Assembly: GCA_013329855.1 (NCBI GenBank)
Contig: DUJI01000015.1
Span: forward strand, 1 to 5,692
Direction: 5' to 3'
From: Thermoplasmata archaeon
GTDB taxonomy: Archaea > Thermoplasmatota > Thermoplasmata > RBG-16-68-12
DNA: 5,692 bases
Shown piece after piece: positions 4,896 through 5,692 of this stretch; position 1 is the first letter of the stretch; the number at the start of each line of letters is the position of its first letter. The notes below the pieces were generated by a model. The model made no database searches and was not told the DNA's origin. It saw only the letters and a list, made by a program, of their open reading frames with translations. The position numbers were made by a program, and so were the translations under genes.

Positions 4896-5692
4896 GTGAC
4901 CAACGACGAGGTCGCGATCCTCCTGCACGAGATCGGGGACATGCTGGACATCCTCGGCGAGGACCGCTTCCGCGTGGTTTCCTACCACCGCGCGGCTCGG
5001 GCCGTCGAGGGCCTGACCGCGGACGTCGGGGACCTCGTCCGGGACGGGAAGCTGGGGGACATCCCGGGCGTGGGGACCGCGATCGCCGAGAAGATCACGG
5101 AGTACGTGACCACGGGCCGCCTCGGGTACCACGAGGAGCTCAAGGCGCGCTTCCCGCCCGGCGTCCTCGACCTGCTCCAAGTGCGCGGGATCGGGCCCAA
5201 GAAGGTCCAGATCCTCTGGCAGCAACTCGGCATCACGGATCTCGCGGGACTGGAAGAGGCCGCGAAGCATCACCGCCTCCGTCGAATCAAGGGCTTCGGG
5301 GAGAAGACGGAGGCGAACCTCCTCAAGGCGATCGAGACGTACCGCCAGGGCCAAGCCCGCGCCCTGATCTGGGACGCGGCGCAGCTCGTGGATGCCATCC
5401 GGGCCCACCTGGAGTCCCGCGCACCCATCACCCGGCTGGAGGCCGCAGGCAGCTTCCGCCGGATGCGCGAGACCGTGGGCGACGTGGACATCCTCGTGAC
5501 CACGCGGGACGTGAAGGCCGCGATGCGCGCTTTCACCGCATTTCCCGCGGTGAAGCAGGTGTACTCCGAGGGGGAGATCAAGTCAAGCGTGCTCGTCGAG
5601 TACGACGCGTACACGGGAGGGAAGCGCCTGCTCCAGGTGGACCTGGAGATCCTCGACGCGGACAGCTGGGGCGCGGGGCTCCAGTACTTCAC
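4896..5692 (+). CDS. polX: Family X DNA polymerase (PolX), N-terminal part, cut by window end
   Basis: A repair polymerase of the Pol beta superfamily; 265 residues are visible and the gene runs off the end. The N-terminus (MTNDEVAILLHEIGDMLDILGEDRFR, shown here in pieces: MTNDEVAILL, then EDRFRVVSYHRAARA at 22-36) is the 8-kDa-like domain. Helix-hairpin-helix motifs follow: IPGVGTAIAEKI (56-67), VRGIGPKKV (96-104) and IKGFGEKTEANLL (131-143). The catalytic palm has GSFRR (185-189), GDVDIL (195-200; metal ligands D196 and D198) and VDL (248-250; third ligand D249). GAGLQYF (259-265) is where the family reads FGAALQYFTG. GTG 4896 matches the usual family start and lies 27 nt below a TATA box; an in-frame ATG at 4848 would add 16 residues but precedes that box. 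Bacterial and archaeal PolX usually carry a C-terminal PHP nuclease domain, which would lie beyond the window. Likely base-excision or gap repair. Confidence 0.9.
   Translation, partial: MTNDEVAILLHEIGDMLDILGEDRFRVVSYHRAARAVEGLTADVGDLVRDGKLGDIPGVGTAIAEKITEYVTTGRLGYHEELKARFPPGVLDLLQVRGIGPKKVQILWQQLGITDLAGLEEAAKHHRLRRIKGFGEKTEANLLKAIETYRQGQARALIWDAAQLVDAIRAHLESRAPITRLEAAGSFRRMRETVGDVDILVTTRDVKAAMRAFTAFPAVKQVYSEGEIKSSVLVEYDAYTGGKRLLQVDLEILDADSWGAGLQYF

Noticed and set aside
4761..5408. Minus-strand open frame antisense to the polymerase
   Set aside because: The plus strand encodes continuous PolX homology with HhH and catalytic motifs; the antisense frame has none.

Overview
The window looks like a GC-rich (roughly two-thirds G+C by eye) euryarchaeal chromosome, most plausibly a high-GC member of the Thermoplasmatota. 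The clade is an inference. The support for archaea is an archaeal-type purine phosphoribosyltransferase, AT-rich TATA boxes in GC-rich spacers with start codons 24-27 nt downstream (leaderless-style genes), a GvpD-like P-loop ATPase, and short archaeal-style winged-helix regulators. There are no mobile elements, CRISPR arrays, tRNA or rRNA genes that I can support.

Layout, left to right. (1) 5-568 (+): complete archaeal hypoxanthine/adenine-type phosphoribosyltransferase, purine salvage. (2) 565-1815 (-): CPA2-family cation/H+ antiporter, ending tail-to-tail with the first gene; the two TAG stops share one CTAG. (3) 1816-2204: spacer with the antiporter's TATA box, a probable 45-residue small protein gene (1899-2036, -) with its own weak promoter, and a pyrimidine-rich terminator-like tract. 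(4) 2205-2603 and 2746-3090 (both -): two paralogous small winged-helix regulators with identical recognition-helix cores. They are separated by a 142-bp spacer packed with palindromes, paired operator-like repeats, a terminator hairpin and a TATA box. (5) 3227-4729 (-): 500-residue two-domain RecA/KaiC-superfamily ATPase resembling GvpD, with an intact N-terminal P-loop and a second domain that has lost its P-loop. (6) 4896 to the window end (+): N-terminal 265 residues of a family X DNA polymerase, divergently transcribed from the ATPase, with a textbook BRE/TATA promoter.

How they may work together. The polymerase and phosphoribosyltransferase are housekeeping genes on the flanks. The central minus-strand block (ATPase, two regulators, small protein, antiporter) is not a simple operon, because most members have their own TATA box and spacers of 83-168 bp. 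The most interesting unit is the GvpD-like ATPase beside the two sister regulators and the repeat-dense spacer. In haloarchaea GvpD is an ATPase-type repressor acting on a transcription activator, so an ATPase-controlled regulator pair is a reasonable but unproven reading. No gas vesicle structural gene is present in the window.

The TATA positions also correct several starts: the antiporter at ATG 1815, the second regulator at ATG 3090, the ATPase at ATG 4729 and the polymerase at GTG 4896.
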